Below, in pieces: positions 22,815 to 35,185 of a DNA stretch of 64,000 bases. The translations under genes were made by a program, and so were the position numbers. Origin of the DNA: Manihot esculenta. Taxonomy: Eukaryota; Streptophyta; Magnoliopsida; Malpighiales; Euphorbiaceae. The notes below the pieces were generated by a model. It was not told the origin of the DNA. It ran no database searches and saw nothing but the letters and a program-made list of their open reading frames with translations. Positions within the stretch are counted from its first letter, which is position 1, and every line of letters begins with the position of its first letter. Location of the stretch: NCBI RefSeq assembly GCF_001659605.2, contig NC_035171.2, positions 25,213,825 through 25,277,824 of the forward strand. The letters run 5' to 3'.

Positions 22815-24992
22815 ATGCCCCATGATGATGCGCTCGTCATTGAGGCTGTCATTAATAATTTTCGAGTAAAGAAGGTTCTGGTAGATGACGGGAGTAAGGT
22901 CAACTTGCTGCCCTATCGGGTTTTCCAGCAGATGAGAATCCCAGAAGAACAGCTGGTTCGGGACCAGTCGCCAATCAAGGGGATCGGAGGAGCACCAGTA
23001 CTTGTAGAAGGAAAGGTGAAGCTAGCTCTTACCCTGGGAGAAGCACCCCGAGCTCGCACCCATTACGAGGTGTTTTTGGTGGTCAAGCTCCCACTAAGCT
23101 ACAATGCGATTTTGGGGAGACCGGCGTTGTTCGACTTTGAAGCTGTCACTAGCATCAGGTATTTGGCACTCAAGTTCCCAACGGATGAAGGAGTGGGAAT
23201 GGTCCGGGGCAGCCAGGAAGAAGCAAGGGCGGTATACTTGGCCACAATAACAGAGCCGAGCTCAACTGGAGAAGCACTCGACTCGGAAGTTCTGGAGGTC
23301 AGAGATGAAACAAAAGAAGCCCGGACGGAGCCAGTTGGAGAGTTGGAAACCTTCCCCTTGACAAAAGCAGATGCAAACAAGGTCTTCAGCCTTAATGCCG
23401 GCCTCACCAAAGAACAAAAAGGTGAAGTCATGACCCTGATCCGAAGTCACTCGCTGACCTTCGCATGGAAGCCCTCGGACATGCCGGGAATTGACCCCAA
23501 AGTGATGACACATCAACTGAATGTCCTCCCCGAGGCCAAGCCTGTAAAGCAGAAGAAGAGAGTAGTGGGAAGAGAGAAGCAGCAAGCCACCCGGGAGGAA
23601 GTGCAGAAGCTAGAAGAGGCAGGTTTTATTAGGGAAGTTATGTACCCGCAGTGGTTGGCAAATCCTGTGTTAGTTAAAAAAGCCAGTGGCAAATACAGGA
23701 TGTGCATAGATTTTACTGACCTGAATAAGGCCTGCCCTAAAGATTGTTACCCCCTCCCTGACATTAATAAAATGGTCGACTCAACGGCCGGTTTTGATTA
23801 TATGTCTTCTTTGGATGCTATGTCTGGTTACCACCAAATCTCAATGGAAAAGACGGATGAGGAGAAAACCTCATTTATAACTGAAGATGGAACATACTGT
23901 TATAGAGCTATGCCCTTTGGGTTAAGAAATGCTGGGGCAACTTATCAGAGGTTGATGAATAAAATTTTCAGAAACCAGATCGGCAGGAACGTGGAAGTGT
24001 ATGTGGATGACATGGTGGTCAAAAGTTCAACTTTCCAACAACACACAGCAGATTTGAGGGAAGTATTTGGGGTATTAGATCAGTACAGAATGAAGTTGAA
24101 CCCAGCAAAGTGTGCCTTCTTCATCAGAGGAGGAAAGTTCTTGGGATACATGGTGAGCGGAAAAGGCATCGAGCCCAATCCGGAGAAGGTAGAAGCCATA
24201 TTGAATATGCCGGAGCCGACCTGTGTAAGGGACGTCCAGAGATTAACTGGGAGAGTAGTGGCGCTTAACCGATTTATGTCGAGGTCGGCAGAAAAGTGTT
24301 TGCCATTTTTCAAAAAATTAAGGAAGGTTCCGAATTTTGAATGGACAGAAGACTGCCAAAAAGCCTTCACAGAACTTAAGGAATACCTCAGCTCGCCTCA
24401 CGTGCTCAGCAGCCCCATAAAAGGGGAAGAACTCCTGATATACTTGGCGGCCTCAGAGCAAGCAGTCAGCGCAGTACTAGTAAGGGTGGAAGAAGGGGAG
24501 CAGAAACCTATTTTCTACGTCAGCAAGGTGCTCAGAGATACCGATGTCAGATATTCGAACATAGAAAAATTGGCTTATGCCCTGTTGTTGGCAGTCCGGA
24601 AATTCAAAGTTTATCTAGAAGGCCACCAAGGAGTTGTGATGACAGATCAACCCCTAAAGAAGATTTTACGCAGGCCGAAAACTTCAGGGCGAATGTTGGC
24701 TTGGTCCGTAGAGATCAGCCCCTACTGTTTGGAATACCGACCTAGGACAGCTATAAAATCTCAAGCGCTGGCTGACTTCATAGCAGAATGCTCATTCAAT
24801 GAGGAAAAGGAAGGATCATCCTCGGAGACATCAAGAAAGGAGGGAGAGGGAGAGCTTTCCCAAGAATTTAGCTGGAAGCTATACGTAGATGGAGCATCAG
24901 GCGCTGAGGGCAGTGGCGCTGGGATAATGCTTAAGGGGCCGGAGGGCTTTAAAGTATGTTATGCCTTGCGTCTAGAATTCACGGCTTCTAAC
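22815..24992 (+). pseudogene. Tat copy 1 pol, 5' part: protease, reverse transcriptase, first RNase H
   Basis: Same frame as gag after the TAG. The protease motif is VDDGSKVNLLPY, with DDGS in place of the usual D-T/S-G. Reverse transcriptase shows LDAMSGYHQI and YVDD. The first RNase H has LAASEQAVSAVL, in which the usual first Asp is replaced by Ala. The frame enters the second RNase H (YVDGASGAEGSG) and is cut at the Tekay insertion after codon AAC (24990-24992). Confidence 0.88.
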
Positions 24993-27416
24993 TGTAATAC
25001 CCGGCTAGACTCCGGTATCGGAATTCCTACCGTCCGGTGGAATCTCGGATGTCGGAAACCTCTAGAAGGGTAAAACCATGTTTTATGAAATGTTTTTAAT
25101 GTATTTTATGTTTTAAACAAAAAGGAAATTGAGTTTTTGAATGAAAAAGACCAAAGGAGGCTTTGCCAGGTTCGGCCGCCGAAAGTGAGGTTCGGCCGCC
25201 GAACATGGTGGGGTTTTGGGAGCGCTTTAGGCCTCCGAAAGCCTTGTTTGAAAGACTCAAGGTTCGGCCGCCGAACCTCATGTTCGGCCGCCGAACATGC
25301 ATGAGATGTGGGGGCACGTTAGGCCGCCGAAAGGTGACAGAACCTGCCCTATAAGAGACCCCGTGACCGAAACAGGCGAGGTTTTCTCTCCCATTTCGGC
25401 CGACGGTAAGCTTTAGCCCTCCTATGATCATTTTAAGTGTTTTCCCTCAAATCCTTTAGATCTTAACAAGTTACATCTTGTTTTTGAAGAGTTTTAAAGT
25501 TTAAGCAAGTTTTGGAGCTTTGAGGTTCAAGAACTCGAATCTCCCCATCTTCGAGCTAGGATCGTTTCTCTCTCGATCTTCAAGAGGTAAGAGCCGATCT
25601 CTAGTTCTATATGTGTTTTAAGTAAGTTTTATGCAAGTTTTTGGGGTAGAAATGCATGAGTAGGCTTGATGAGTTTTTATGAAAAATCCATGGTTTAATG
25701 TGTGTTTATGTGCAATGTGGCTTGCTTGTGTGTTGTAGTTGGGGTTTAAGCTTGTTGGAGGCCCCTAGGAGTTTGTATGCTTGAGTATGATTGTTGTAGA
25801 ATAGGTTTATGCATGATTGGTTGTGTAGGGGGTTGTTTTGGGCAAGAGGAACCAAGTTTCTGCCCTTTGGCAGAAACCAGGTTCGGCAGCCGAAGGTACT
25901 TTCGGCCGCCGAACCAGCGTGGGAGGCAGCTTTAGGCTGCCGAAGCCTGCCCCCGAAAGTTTGAGTTTCGGCTCTGTCCGAGACTTTCGGCCGCCGAAGG
26001 TGCCGCCGAACATGCATGAGTTTCGTCTCTGTCTGGGAGTTTCGGCCGCCGAAGGTGCCGCCGAACCTGCCTGACTTTCGGCTCTGGAGGGACTTCCGGC
26101 CGCCGAAGGTGCCGCCGAAAGTGCCCTTCCCAGCCTTTTCTTGCATGTTTTCTAGGGATGTTTTGAGGTGTTTTTAGGAAGTTTTTGGGGGTATGTTTAG
26201 AGTTATGTTCTTGTTGTTTGGTGCCTCATTTGAGTCCACCTGTGTAGGTTCGGACCCGAGGACCCGAGACCCCCGGTTGTGAGATAGTCTTTCAGAGTCC
26301 GTCGTTAAAGCTTCGGTCACCAGGTGAGTGGGATTATTCCCTAAGTTTTTAAGTAATGAATGAATGAACAAATGAATGAATCTGATAGCATACTCATGCA
26401 TCATTAATGCCATGTGATGTTCAGGATGTTTGCATTAGAAATTCACGAATATGTTGCATTGCATAATTTGATGTTGATGTGGATGGTTATTGGGTGATCC
26501 ATAGTCCTCTAATGTTATGTTATGATGATATGTTATGGAAGACCAGTGAGGCCCATTCTACGCCCCTGGCACTATGTAAGAGAAAGACCAGCGAGGCCCA
26601 TTCTACGCCCCTGGCACTTTGGAATGTTATGATATGTATGTTATGTAAGAGAAAGACCAGCGAGGCCCATTCTACGCCCCTGGCACTTGGAGATGTGAGG
26701 ACTAATGGTGACAATACCATCCTTTATGTGATTAAATGTGATGTGTTGCATTTCATGAAAGCATGTGAAGTAAAAGTTAAGTTATTCAATGTTAATAATA
26801 AAATGAATAATAATATACCTAAAAAGTGTGGAACTAAATCAAATGATAATAATAATAAAATTAAGAATAAAATACCTAAAAAGGGAGGAATTAATATCAT
26901 GTTTTTACTTTTTACTCACTGGGCTTTTTAGCTCACCCCTCTCCCCTAACCCCAGTCTTGCAGGTACTGTGTAGATAGAGAAGTCAGCAAGAGTAAGAGA
27001 AGTCTCTGTAATAGCATAGAAGTGGACATGGTTTATTCATAATGTAAAAGTATGTTATGTAATGTAATGTAAGTTATATAGTGTGCTTGACTAGAGTCTG
27101 TTGTAATCCCTTGAATACATGAGATAAATGTTTTATGATGTTTATGTAACCCAAGCCTGATATATGTTATGTACCCCATTGGAGTATTTGTTGAGAACTC
27201 CAATGAGGGGTTTATGTTATGGTTATGCTTGCACAGGCTAGGCTGGGTAAAGAAATGTTTAAATGAAAGAAAAGTTGTAATTTTTATGTATGTTTTGGTT
27301 CATGTATGGGATTGAACAGGTTCACAGGATGTATGTTTGGCTTGCTACGGGTTCCGGCGGCCTTAAGCCGACCTGAATCCTAGCGCCGGTAGCGGTCCGG
27401 TTTCCGGGTCGTTACA
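24993..27416 (+). repeat. 5' LTR of the complete Tekay-type element
   Basis: 2424 bp, TGTAATACCC to TCGTTACA. It contains TTCGGCCGCCGAA-type dyads (25171-25330 and 25882-26110) on both sides of a TATA-like CTATAAGAG, and three copies of a block around GAGGCCCATTCTACGCCCC (26545-26695). Confidence 0.95.
25349..25357 (+). promoter_or_regulatory. Candidate TATA box in the Tekay-type LTR
   Basis: CTATAAGAG follows the first dyad cluster. The related solo LTR has a better CTATAAAAGG at the equivalent place (47433), which supports the assignment. The transcription start is not known. Confidence 0.55.
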
Positions 27417-27419
27417 AAA

Positions 27420-27437
27420 TGGTATCAGAGCCCTAGG
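27420..27437 (+). other. Primer binding site, complete Tekay-type element
   Basis: TGGTATCAGAGCCCTAGG begins three bases after the 5' LTR and is complementary to the 3' end of initiator tRNA-Met at TGGTATCAGAGC. Confidence 0.92.
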
Positions 27438-27666
27438 TTCATATGGTCGGACCTAGAGTGTCGGGCTCATAGATGTTATAGAAAGGTCAAGCACAATAGG
27501 AAATCATGTCCACTAGGATAGGATGTAGAGTCCTGTCTAGAATGCAAGTATGTATGCCATGAGATATGCTATGATTATGATGTGTATATGATGTGGGTTC
27601 ATGTGTTTCCACATGAACCATCTGATGCTAATGTTTTGTTATCTGTGCTGTTTTTCAGTAAACAGA

Positions 27667-30600
27667 ATGCGAGGAACTCGTCGATCAGCTAGATTGACTA
27701 GAGTACCACCGGAGGATGAGGGCACGAGCGCCCGTCCTCCAGCATTGCCAAGGGCAATGTCAAGCAGGTCCAACAGAGACAGAACAGTGAGGGACCCTAG
27801 AAGGTCCTTGGATCTGGGTAGAAGCAGATCAGTAAGGGGTACAGTTCAGGAAAGAATGTCAGTTGATGGAGAAGAAGAGATGGATGTGGAGCAGAGGAGG
27901 GACGGTAACCTTGGTGTAAACATGCCAGAAGAGGGCATGGGTGAGTCTCAGGGAGGCACTCAGGCCTCGGGGTTTGTTCTACCACCCCAGTACCCACCTT
28001 TTTCACCATACCCCGGGTATTCGATGGGAAGTACATCGGATTACCCCAGTTTTAATCATTACCCTTCTCACATGCCATACCCACCTTTCTACCCACAGTA
28101 TCCACAGTACCCTATGTACCCACCTCCATCCTTCCATCCAGGCACGGCAAACCCTATCCCAGGGGATGTCGCACCACCACCACCAGCAGAACCCACAGTT
28201 CCAGAAACCCAAAGACCTCAACCTACCTCATCTAGAGGGAGCAAGGCCAAGATGACCGACTACATGAAGTTGGGTGCTCCCCAGTTTGATACAGGTGATG
28301 ATCCGTTTGTGTACCTGGAGAAGGTCAAAACAATTACAGATGAGATAGGTGCTGATGACAGCAGAGCCATTCAGATGGCTGGTTTCACCCTGAAATGCAA
28401 AAAGGCCCGTGAATGGTTCAAGGGCTATGTGAAACCGAGGGTGGACAATCTTTCATGGGAGGAGTTCGCGACTGAGTTCGCAGGTTGGGCTTTCCCTGAC
28501 AGTTCAAGGGAGTTGAAGATGATTGAGTTTGAACAGCTGAAACAGACAGATGAGATGGGTGTCGATGAGTACACCGATAGATTCTTAGAGTTGTTGCCGT
28601 TTGCTGGGCAACATCTGGACACAGATTCGAAGAAGTCGAGGAGGTATACCATGAGGCTCAATTCCAGGTATTCCTCTTTGATTCAGTCAGCCGATAGAGA
28701 AAGTTTCCATGCCATTATAGACATGGCCAGGAGAATGGAGGCTAGTGCCGTAATAGAGGGAAAAGTTAAACAGTCAGTGGCACAACCTTCTGGTTCTAAG
28801 ACCCCAGGTGGGGGAAGGATAGATCCTTCATCCTTGAGTTCAGCTAGTAAGAAGTGGAGCAGTACCACTAAGAAACCAAAGAAGAATAAGTTCTGGAGCA
28901 AGATCAAATCAGGTCTGGGACTAGGAAGTGGCTCAAGCTCTGGTGCTGATAATGCAGTGTGTGCACGGTGTGGTAAGCTACACAGAGGGGTATGCCGTTT
29001 TGGGACAACAGCCTGCTACAGGTGTGGGCAGGAGGGACACATGTCCATGGAGTGTCCTAGAGCAGTTCCTATGGCACGGCCCCAGCAGACTACTTCGGGT
29101 AGTGTGGCACAGCCAGCAGCTTCAGCCGCGACACAGGCCAGTGGCAGAGGCCGAGGGAGAGGGTCAGCCTCTTCTTCATCAGCTTACAGAGGGGAAGGTC
29201 CGTCAGCTCCAGCACGGATCTTCACTATGACACAGCAGGAGGCAAACGCATCCAACACCGTGGTGTCAGGTAATATCATCATTGGTTGTTCAGATGCTTA
29301 TGCCTTAATGGACCCGGGTGCATCCCATTCTTTTGTTTCTCCGAGAGCGGTCGAGAGGTTGGGTTTGATGGTCTCTGGGTTAGAGTGTCCCCTATGGGTT
29401 AGTGGACCCAAGTGTGACCCGTCAGTGGCGGAGTCAGTCTGCCAGTACAGTCCAGTTTTCATAGAGGGAAGATGCCTATCCGCCGACCTTGTGGTTCTAG
29501 ACTTGACAGATTTTGACGTCATTCTAGGGATGGATTGGCTATCTACCCATGGTGCTACCTTGGATTGCAGAGACAAGGTAGTTAAGTTCAGATGTCAGGA
29601 TGGGTCAGAGGTTGTCTTTAGAGGAGACAGGGGGAGTACACCTAGAGGTTTGATATCAGCCCTACAGGCTCGTAGGCTGCTCAGGAGGGGTTGTCAGGGT
29701 TATCTAGCTCATGTGAGAGAGCTAGACAGAGATGTCAGAGAGCCCGCCTCAGTGCCTGTGGTTAGAGAGTTCTTAGATGTCTTCCCAGACGAACTGCCAG
29801 GTTTACCGCCTCCTAGGGAGATAGAGTTCGAGATAGAATTGATGCCAGGAACCAGACCGATCTCTATCCCTCCCTACAGGATGGCGCCAGCAGAGCTGAA
29901 AGAGCTTAAAGAACAGTTGCAGGAGCTGGTAGATAAGGGTTTCATCCGACCGAGTACCTCACCCTGGGGTGCTCCAGTGTTGTTCGTGAAAAAGAAGGAT
30001 GGATCCCTTAGACTTTGTATCGACTACAGACAGTTGAACAAGGTCACTACCAAGAACAAGTACCCGTTGCCTAGGATCGATGATCTATTCGACCAGCTAG
30101 CAGGAGCAGGTTGTTTCTCCAAAATAGATCTGAGATCTGGGTATCATCAGCTGAGGATCAGAGATGAGGACGTGCCGAAGACAGCTTTCAGAACCAGATA
30201 TGGGCACTATGAGTTCCTAGTGATGCCGTTCGGGTTAACAAACGCCCCTGCAGCATTCATGGATCTCATGAACAGAGTATTTAGCCAATACCTGGATCAC
30301 TTCGTTATTGTCTTCATAGATGATATCTTAGTGTATTCCAGGAATGCAGAAGAGCATGCCCATCATCTGCGGTTGGTCTTGCAGACTTTGAGGGAACATG
30401 GCTTGTATGCCAAGTTCTCTAAATGTGAATTCTGGCTGAGGAGCATTTCGTTCTTGGGGCATGTAGTGTCAGAGAATGGTATTGAGGTGGACCCCAAGAA
30501 GACAGAAACTGTGGCTAACTGGCCTAGACCCACTTCAGTGACAGAGATTAGAAGTTTCTTGGGTTTGGCTGGTTACTACAGGAGGTTCGTTCAGGACTTC

Positions 30601-32655
30601 TCAAAGATAGCAGCTCCTCTGACCAGGTTAACCAGGAAGAATCAGAAATTTCTGTGGACCGACCAGTGCGAAGAGAGTTTTGAAGAACTTAAGAAGAGGT
30701 TGACTTCAGCACCAGTTTTAGCTCTGCCATCTGGTGATGAGGACTTTACAGTCTTTTGTGATGCGTCCCGTGTGGGACTGGGTTGTGTACTGATGCAGAA
30801 TGAGAGGGTGATTGCTTATGCTTCTAGGCAGCTGAAGAAGCATGAGTTGAATTACCCCACACATGACCTTGAGATGGCAGCAGTAATCTTTGCACTCAAG
30901 ATGTGGAGGCACTACCTCTATGGGGTAAAATGTGAGATCTTTACAGATCATAAGAGCCTGCAGCACATCCTGAGTCAAAGAGATTTGAATTTGAGACAGA
31001 GAAGATGGGTAGAACTGCTCAGTGACTACGATTGCAAAATCCAGTATCATCCGGGTAAGGCTAATGTAGTAGCTGATGCCTTAAGCCGGAAATCACTCGG
31101 CAGTCTATCCCACATCACGGCAGAACGAAGACCAGTAGTAAAGGAGTTCTACAAGCTCATCGAAGAAGGGCTACAGTTAGAGTTGTCGGGTACAGGTGCC
31201 TTGTTGGCTCAGATGAAAGTGACACCCGTGTTCCTTGAGCAAGTTGCTCAGAAACAGCATGAGGACCCCGAGTTAGTGAAGATTGCCAGGACTGTTCAGT
31301 CAGGCAATGATAGTGAGTTCAGATTCGACAGTAAAGGGATCCTCCGCTATGGGAGTCGATTATGTGTACCAGACGACATAGGGCTAAAAGGAGACATTAT
31401 GAGAGAGGCTCATAATGCAAGATACAGCATTCACCCCGGAGCCACCAAGATGTATCAAGATTTGAAAAAGGTTTATTGGTGGCCAGCAATGAAGAAAGAA
31501 GTGGCACAGTTCGTGTCAGCCTGCGAAGTGTGTCAGAGGGTGAAGCTGGAACATCAGAAGCCAGCTGGAATGCTTAACCCGCTACCTATTCCAGAATGGA
31601 AATGGGAAAATATAGCTATGGACTTCGTAGTAGGGTTACCAGCGGCGTCCAACAGAGTGGACTCCATATGGGTGATTGTGGACAGACTCACCAAATCTGC
31701 TCACTTCATTCCTGTCAGGAGTGGCTATTCTGTGGACAAGTTGGCGCAGGTGTATGTGGACGAGATCGTCAGGCTGCATGGGGTTCCCGTTTCGATAGTG
31801 TCAGATAGAGGGCCCCAGTTCACCTCCAGGTTTTGGCGGAGTCTGCAGAATGCCATGGGTACTAGGTTGGATTTCAGTACTGCCTTCCACCCCCAGACTG
31901 ATGGACAGTCAGAAAGGACCATCCAGACTATCGAGGATATGCTCAGAATGTGTGTGCTGGACTTTGGCGGTTCTTGGAGGCAGCATCTACCTTTGGTGGA
32001 GTTTGCCTACAATAACAGCCATCATGCTAGCATCGGGATGGCTCCATATGAAGCTTTGTACGGAAGGAAGTGCAGATCACCTGTTTGCTGGGAGGAAGTT
32101 GGAGAGAAGGCCTTGGCAGGGCCTGAGCTAGTAGAGATTACCAGCAGGGTGGTACCCATAATCAGAGAAAGAATCAAGACTGCTGCAAGCAGGCAGAAGA
32201 GTTATACAGACTACCGCAGAAGGCAGTTAGAGTTTCAGGAGGGGGATCTGGTATTGCTCAAGGTGTCTCCAATGAAGGGAGTGGTTCGCTTCGGGAAGAA
32301 AGGTAAACTAGCCCCACGATACATCGGACCCTTTGAAATCTTGCAAAAGATTGGGAATGTGTCGTACAAGCTAGATTTACCTGCTTCAATGGCAAGAATC
32401 CATCCGGTCTTCCATGTTTCGATGTTGAGGAAGTTTGTGTCAGATCCGAGCAAGGTTCTTAGTGAGCCTGATGTGGAGGTCCAAGAGGATCTCACCTATG
32501 TTGAACAGCCAGTACGGATCATAGACACGCAGATCAGAAAGTTAAGAAACAAGGAAATCCCGATGGTGAAAGTCCTGTGGAACCACCACAACTTGGAAGA
32601 GTGCACTTGGGAGACACGGGAGTCTATGCTCCAGCAGTACCCTCAGCTCTTTTAA
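27667..32655 (+). CDS. Tekay-type gag-pol polyprotein, intact
   Basis: 1662 residues from [10 protein letters not shown]; the frame is open from an ATG at 27601, but the downstream Met is conserved in the deleted relative. In order: Arg/Ser-rich head, Pro/Tyr-rich region, gag core ([12 protein letters not shown]), zinc knuckle C-x2-C-x4-H-x4-C starting at Cys450, protease (DPGASHSF at 549, a variant of D-S-G), reverse transcriptase (FIDD, Asp885-886), RNase H (FCDAS, Asp1032), integrase zinc domain and core D1319, D1380, E1416 (35 residues between the last two), the GPF module ([11 protein letters not shown]), and a chromodomain-like tail ([15 protein letters not shown]). It makes the particle, replication and integration functions; Gag and Pol are presumably released by the protease. 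No stops or frameshifts. Confidence 0.96.
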   Translation: MRGTRRSARLTRVPPEDEGTSARPPALPRAMSSRSNRDRTVRDPRRSLDLGRSRSVRGTVQERMSVDGEEEMDVEQRRDGNLGVNMPEEGMGESQGGTQASGFVLPPQYPPFSPYPGYSMGSTSDYPSFNHYPSHMPYPPFYPQYPQYPMYPPPSFHPGTANPIPGDVAPPPPAEPTVPETQRPQPTSSRGSKAKMTDYMKLGAPQFDTGDDPFVYLEKVKTITDEIGADDSRAIQMAGFTLKCKKAREWFKGYVKPRVDNLSWEEFATEFAGWAFPDSSRELKMIEFEQLKQTDEMGVDEYTDRFLELLPFAGQHLDTDSKKSRRYTMRLNSRYSSLIQSADRESFHAIIDMARRMEASAVIEGKVKQSVAQPSGSKTPGGGRIDPSSLSSASKKWSSTTKKPKKNKFWSKIKSGLGLGSGSSSGADNAVCARCGKLHRGVCRFGTTACYRCGQEGHMSMECPRAVPMARPQQTTSGSVAQPAASAATQASGRGRGRGSASSSSAYRGEGPSAPARIFTMTQQEANASNTVVSGNIIIGCSDAYALMDPGASHSFVSPRAVERLGLMVSGLECPLWVSGPKCDPSVAESVCQYSPVFIEGRCLSADLVVLDLTDFDVILGMDWLSTHGATLDCRDKVVKFRCQDGSEVVFRGDRGSTPRGLISALQARRLLRRGCQGYLAHVRELDRDVREPASVPVVREFLDVFPDELPGLPPPREIEFEIELMPGTRPISIPPYRMAPAELKELKEQLQELVDKGFIRPSTSPWGAPVLFVKKKDGSLRLCIDYRQLNKVTTKNKYPLPRIDDLFDQLAGAGCFSKIDLRSGYHQLRIRDEDVPKTAFRTRYGHYEFLVMPFGLTNAPAAFMDLMNRVFSQYLDHFVIVFIDDILVYSRNAEEHAHHLRLVLQTLREHGLYAKFSKCEFWLRSISFLGHVVSENGIEVDPKKTETVANWPRPTSVTEIRSFLGLAGYYRRFVQDFSKIAAPLTRLTRKNQKFLWTDQCEESFEELKKRLTSAPVLALPSGDEDFTVFCDASRVGLGCVLMQNERVIAYASRQLKKHELNYPTHDLEMAAVIFALKMWRHYLYGVKCEIFTDHKSLQHILSQRDLNLRQRRWVELLSDYDCKIQYHPGKANVVADALSRKSLGSLSHITAERRPVVKEFYKLIEEGLQLELSGTGALLAQMKVTPVFLEQVAQKQHEDPELVKIARTVQSGNDSEFRFDSKGILRYGSRLCVPDDIGLKGDIMREAHNARYSIHPGATKMYQDLKKVYWWPAMKKEVAQFVSACEVCQRVKLEHQKPAGMLNPLPIPEWKWENIAMDFVVGLPAASNRVDSIWVIVDRLTKSAHFIPVRSGYSVDKLAQVYVDEIVRLHGVPVSIVSDRGPQFTSRFWRSLQNAMGTRLDFSTAFHPQTDGQSERTIQTIEDMLRMCVLDFGGSWRQHLPLVEFAYNNSHHASIGMAPYEALYGRKCRSPVCWEEVGEKALAGPELVEITSRVVPIIRERIKTAASRQKSYTDYRRRQLEFQEGDLVLLKVSPMKGVVRFGKKGKLAPRYIGPFEILQKIGNVSYKLDLPASMARIHPVFHVSMLRKFVSDPSKVLSEPDVEVQEDLTYVEQPVRIIDTQIRKLRNKEIPMVKVLWNHHNLEECTWETRESMLQQYPQLF

Positions 32656-32747
32656 GGTTAGATCCCTATGTGTTGATGTGCTTAGTATGTATGTTATATG
32701 TTTGCCATGTTATGTGTTGTTTGGTGAACATTCGGGGACGAATGTTC

Positions 32748-32762
32748 TTAAGGGGGGAAGAA
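32748..32762 (+). other. Polypurine tract of the complete Tekay-type element
   Basis: AAGGGGGGAAGAA lies directly before the 3' LTR, preceded by GGGGACGAATG, as in the deleted relative. Confidence 0.88.
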
Positions 32763-35185
32763 TGTAATACCCGGCTAGACTCCGGTATCGGAATTCCTAC
32801 CGTCCGGTGGAATCTCGGATGTCGGAAACCTCTAGAAGGGTAAAACCATGTTTTATGAAATGTTTTTAATGTATTTTATGTTTTAAACAAAAGGAAATTG
32901 AGTTTTTGAATGAAAAAGACCAAAGGAGGCTTTGCCAGGTTCGGCCGCCGAAAGTGAGGTTCGGCCGCCGAACATGGTGGGGTTTTGGGAGCGCTTTAGG
33001 CCTCCGAAAGCCTTGTTTGAAAGACTCAAGGTTCGGCCGCCGAACCTCATGTTCGGCCGCCGAACATGCATGAGATGTGGGGGCACGTTAGGCCGCCGAA
33101 AGGTGACAGAACCTGCCCTATAAGAGACCCCGTGACCGAAACAGGCGAGGTTTTCTCTCCCATTTCGGCCGACGGTAAGCTTTAGCCCTCCTATGATCAT
33201 TTTAAGTGTTTTCCCTCAAATCCTTTAGATCTTAACAAGTTACATCTTGTTTTTGAAGAGTTTTAAAGTTTAAGCAAGTTTTGGAGCTTTGAGGTTCAAG
33301 AACTCGAATCTCCCCATCTTCGAGCTAGGATCGTTTCTCTCTCGATCTTCAAGAGGTAAGAGCCGATCTCTAGTTCTATATGTGTTTTAAGTAAGTTTTA
33401 TGCAAGTTTTTGGGGTAGAAATGCATGAGTAGGCTTGATGAGTTTTTATGAAAAATCCATGGTTTAATGTGTGTTTATGTGCAATGTGGCTTGCTTGTGT
33501 GTTGTAGTTGGGGTTTAAGCTTGTTGGAGGCCCCTAGGAGTTTGTATGCTTGAGTATGATTGTTGTAGAATAGGTTTATGCATGATTGGTTGTGTAGGGG
33601 GTTGTTTTGGGCAAGAGGAACCAAGTTTCTGCCCTTTGGCAGAAACCAGGTTCGGCAGCCGAAGGTACTTTCGGCCGCCGAACCAGCGTGGGAGGCAGCT
33701 TTAGGCTGCCGAAGCCTGCCCCCGAAAGTTTGAGTTTCGGCTCTGTCCGAGACTTTCGGCCGCCGAAGGTGCCGCCGAACATGCATGAGTTTCGTCTCTG
33801 TCTGGGAGTTTCGGCCGCCGAAGGTGCCGCCGAACCTGCCTGACTTTCGGCTCTGGAGGGACTTCCGGCCGCCGAAGGTGCCGCCGAAAGTGCCCTTCCC
33901 AGCCTTTTCTTGCATGTTTTCTAGGGATGTTTTGAGGTGTTTTTAGGAAGTTTTTGGGGGTATGTTTAGAGTTATGTTCTTGTTGTTTGGTGCCTCATTT
34001 GAGTCCACCTGTGTAGGTTCGGACCCGAGGACCCGAGACCCCCGGTTGTGAGATAGTCTTTCAGAGTCCGTCGTTAAAGCTTCGGTCACCAGGTGAGTGG
34101 GATTATTCCCTAAGTTTTTAAGTAATGAATGAATGAACAAATGAATGAATCTGATAGCATACTCATGCATCATTAATGCCATGTGATGTTCAGGATGTTT
34201 GCATTAGAAATTCACGAATATGTTGCATTGCATAATTTGATGTTGATGTGGATGGTTATTGGGTGATCCATAGTCCTCTAATGTTATGTTATGATGATAT
34301 GTTATGGAAGACCAGTGAGGCCCATTCTACGCCCCTGGCACTATGTAAGAGAAAGACCAGCGAGGCCCATTCTACGCCCCTGGCACTTTGGAATGTTATG
34401 ATATGTATGTTATGTAAGAGAAAGACCAGCGAGGCCCATTCTACGCCCCTGGCACTTGGAGATGTGAGGACTAATGGTGACAATACCATCCTTTATGTGA
34501 TTAAATGTGATGTGTTGCATTTCATGAAAGCATGTGAAGTAAAAGTTAAGTTATTCAATGTTAATAATAAAATGAATAATAATATACCTAAAAAGTGTGG
34601 AACTAAATCAAATGATAATAATAATAAAATTAAGAATAAAATACCTAAAAAGGGAGGAATTAATATCATGTTTTTACTTTTTACTCACTGGGCTTTTTAG
34701 CTCACCCCTCTCCCCTAACCCCAGTCTTGCAGGTACTGTGTAGATAGAGAAGTCAGCAAGAGTAAGAGAAGTCTCTGTAATAGCATAGAAGTGGACATGG
34801 TTTATTCATAATGTAAAAGTATGTTATGTAATGTAATGTAAGTTATATAGTGTGCTTGACTAGAGTCTGTTGTAATCCCTTGAATACATGAGATAAATGT
34901 TTTATGATGTTTATGTAACCCAAGCCTGATATATGTTATGTACCCCATTGGAGTATTTGTTGAGAACTCCAATGAGGGGTTTATGTTATGGTTATGCTTG
35001 CACAGGCTAGGCTGGGTAAAGAAATGTTTAAATGAAAGAAAAGTTGTAATTTTTATGTATGTTTTGGTTCATGTATGGGATTGAACAGGTTCACAGGATG
35101 TATGTTTGGCTTGCTACGGGTTCCGGCGGCCTTAAGCCGACCTGAATCCTAGCGCCGGTAGCGGTCCGGTTTTCGGGTCGTTACA
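32763..35185 (+). repeat. 3' LTR of the complete Tekay-type element
   Basis: 2423 bp. It matches the 5' LTR except for one missing A in the run near 32885 and T for C near 35172. Confidence 0.95.

Larger units (their letters stand above)
24993..35185 (+). mobile_element. Complete Tekay-type Ty3/gypsy chromovirus
   Basis: Perfect duplication CTAAC (24988-24992, 35186-35190). 5' LTR 24993-27416 and 3' LTR 32763-35185 differ by one base in an A run and one substitution near the end, as far as I can see. PBS, one uninterrupted gag-pol frame and PPT are all present. Long LTRs and a C-terminal chromodomain-like tail fit the Tekay/Del group. All catalytic residues checked are present, so it could be mobile or recently was. 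Confidence 0.95.

Noticed and set aside
25096..26146. Arg/Gly/Pro-rich open frames in the Tekay-type LTRs (also 32883-33915, 47282-48497 and 11599-15305)
   Set aside because: Their repeated FGGR, RRPK and SAAE motifs are translations of the TTCGGCnGCCGAA dyads in different frames; they occur on both strands and in LTRs, not genes.
26545..26695. A CRISPR-like array, because three equal blocks are spaced in the LTR
   Set aside because: Spacers are not unique or of even length, the blocks recur in every LTR of the family, and this is a plant genome.
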